Under the pieces are notes generated by a model, which saw only the letters and a list, made by a program, of their open reading frames with translations, was not told the DNA's origin and ran no database searches. A stretch of DNA of 5,555 nt from Marinosulfonomonas sp. Lineage in GTDB: Bacteria; Pseudomonadota; Alphaproteobacteria; Rhodobacterales; Rhodobacteraceae. Of this stretch, positions 5,380 through 5,555 are shown piece by piece; the first letter of the stretch is position 1; each line of letters starts with the position of its first letter. The stretch spans positions 1-5,555 of the forward strand of contig JAHRVD010000140.1 in the NCBI GenBank assembly GCA_019090845.1, in the 5' to 3' direction. The translations under genes and the position numbers were made by a program.

Positions 5380-5396
5380 GCGACTCCTTTTATAGA
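5368..5396 (+). promoter_or_regulatory. Candidate promoter for tRNA-Val
   Basis: TTGCAC (5368-5373) and TATAGA (5391-5396) are separated by exactly 17 bases. Each matches the housekeeping consensus only partly (3 of 6 and 4 of 6). Transcription would begin near 5402, directly before the hairpin at 5407 and about 77 bases before the tRNA. Confidence 0.4.
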
Positions 5397-5406
5397 CCAG
5401 CAGACC

Positions 5407-5426
5407 GACGCGGGACCCCCCGCGTC
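5407..5426 (+). terminator. Strong GC hairpin with T-rich tail upstream of tRNA-Val (terminator or leader attenuator)
   Basis: GACGCGGG (5407-5414) pairs perfectly with CCCGCGTC (5419-5426) across an ACCC loop, followed by TTGTTCGTTT (5427-5436). The shape is that of an intrinsic terminator on the plus strand, but no plus-strand gene lies upstream in the window. It would stop only a short RNA from the 5368-5396 promoter. Its right arm can also pair downstream (5419-5464). Confidence 0.55.
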
Positions 5427-5464
5427 TTGTTCGTTTGGGCGCGTCCCACATGCACAAGACGGGG
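5419..5464 (+). other. Alternative stem-loop in the tRNA-Val leader
   Basis: CGTCTTGT (5423-5430) pairs perfectly with ACAAGACG (5454-5461). The stem extends by CCC (5419-5421) with GGG (5462-5464) if G5422 is bulged, giving 11 pairs. A small inner stem, TGGG (5436-5439) with CCCA (5445-5448), caps it. It uses the right arm and T-rich tail of the 5407-5426 hairpin, so the two cannot form together. Confidence 0.4.
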
Positions 5465-5478
5465 CGATCGCAAAGGTA

Positions 5479-5553
<75 letters not shown>

Positions 5554-5555
5554 TC

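Noticed and set aside
5464..5471. GCGATCGC palindrome before tRNA-Val
   Set aside because: It is a single short palindrome with no second copy or known role in this lineage; chance is enough.

Overview
The window looks like an ordinary chromosomal stretch of an alphaproteobacterium, most likely a Rhodobacterales/Roseobacter-group member. The reasons are the ClpB N-terminus, the 234-residue PyrF, the short NfeD protein beside an SPFH protein, a DinB with a Cys4 N-terminal extension, a moderately high GC content and a CCA-encoding tRNA-Val. This placement rests on remembered family resemblance, not on a search. I saw no insertion sequence, phage gene, CRISPR array or toxin-antitoxin pair.

Layout, left to right. 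Bases 1-250 (minus) hold the first 83 codons of clpB, which runs off the left edge. The 195-base gap to the next gene carries a candidate heat-shock (sigma-32) promoter for clpB inside a nested inverted repeat. On the plus strand, a six-helix membrane protein resembling the PEMT/ICMT methyltransferases (446-1147) is followed 64 bases later by pyrF (1212-1916). Convergent to them is a two-gene minus-strand operon: an SPFH/band-7 protein (3120-2227, GTG start) and a short NfeD protein (2230-1955), joined by an ATGA stop/start overlap. Transcribed divergently from the SPFH gene across a 79-base spacer is dinB (3200-4453). It meets an N-formylglutamate amidohydrolase family gene (minus, ending at 4454) end to end with no gap. 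The right edge is tRNA-Val(GAC), 5479-5553.

How the genes fit together. Most are housekeeping or stress functions: disaggregation (ClpB), pyrimidine synthesis (PyrF), membrane-domain scaffolding (SPFH with NfeD), lesion bypass (DinB) and formylglutamate/histidine-type catabolism (the amidohydrolase). They do not form one pathway. The SPFH/NfeD pair is the only clear functional unit.

The least explained sequence is non-coding. Points worth a look are: (1) a 21-codon ORF with a strong Shine-Dalgarno just upstream of the amidohydrolase, coupled to it by an ATGA overlap; (2) two mutually exclusive hairpins between a candidate promoter and tRNA-Val; (3) the nested inverted repeat around the clpB promoter; and (4) an 8-bp inverted repeat in the SPFH/dinB divergent spacer. 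I found no strong evidence of a wholly new multi-gene system.
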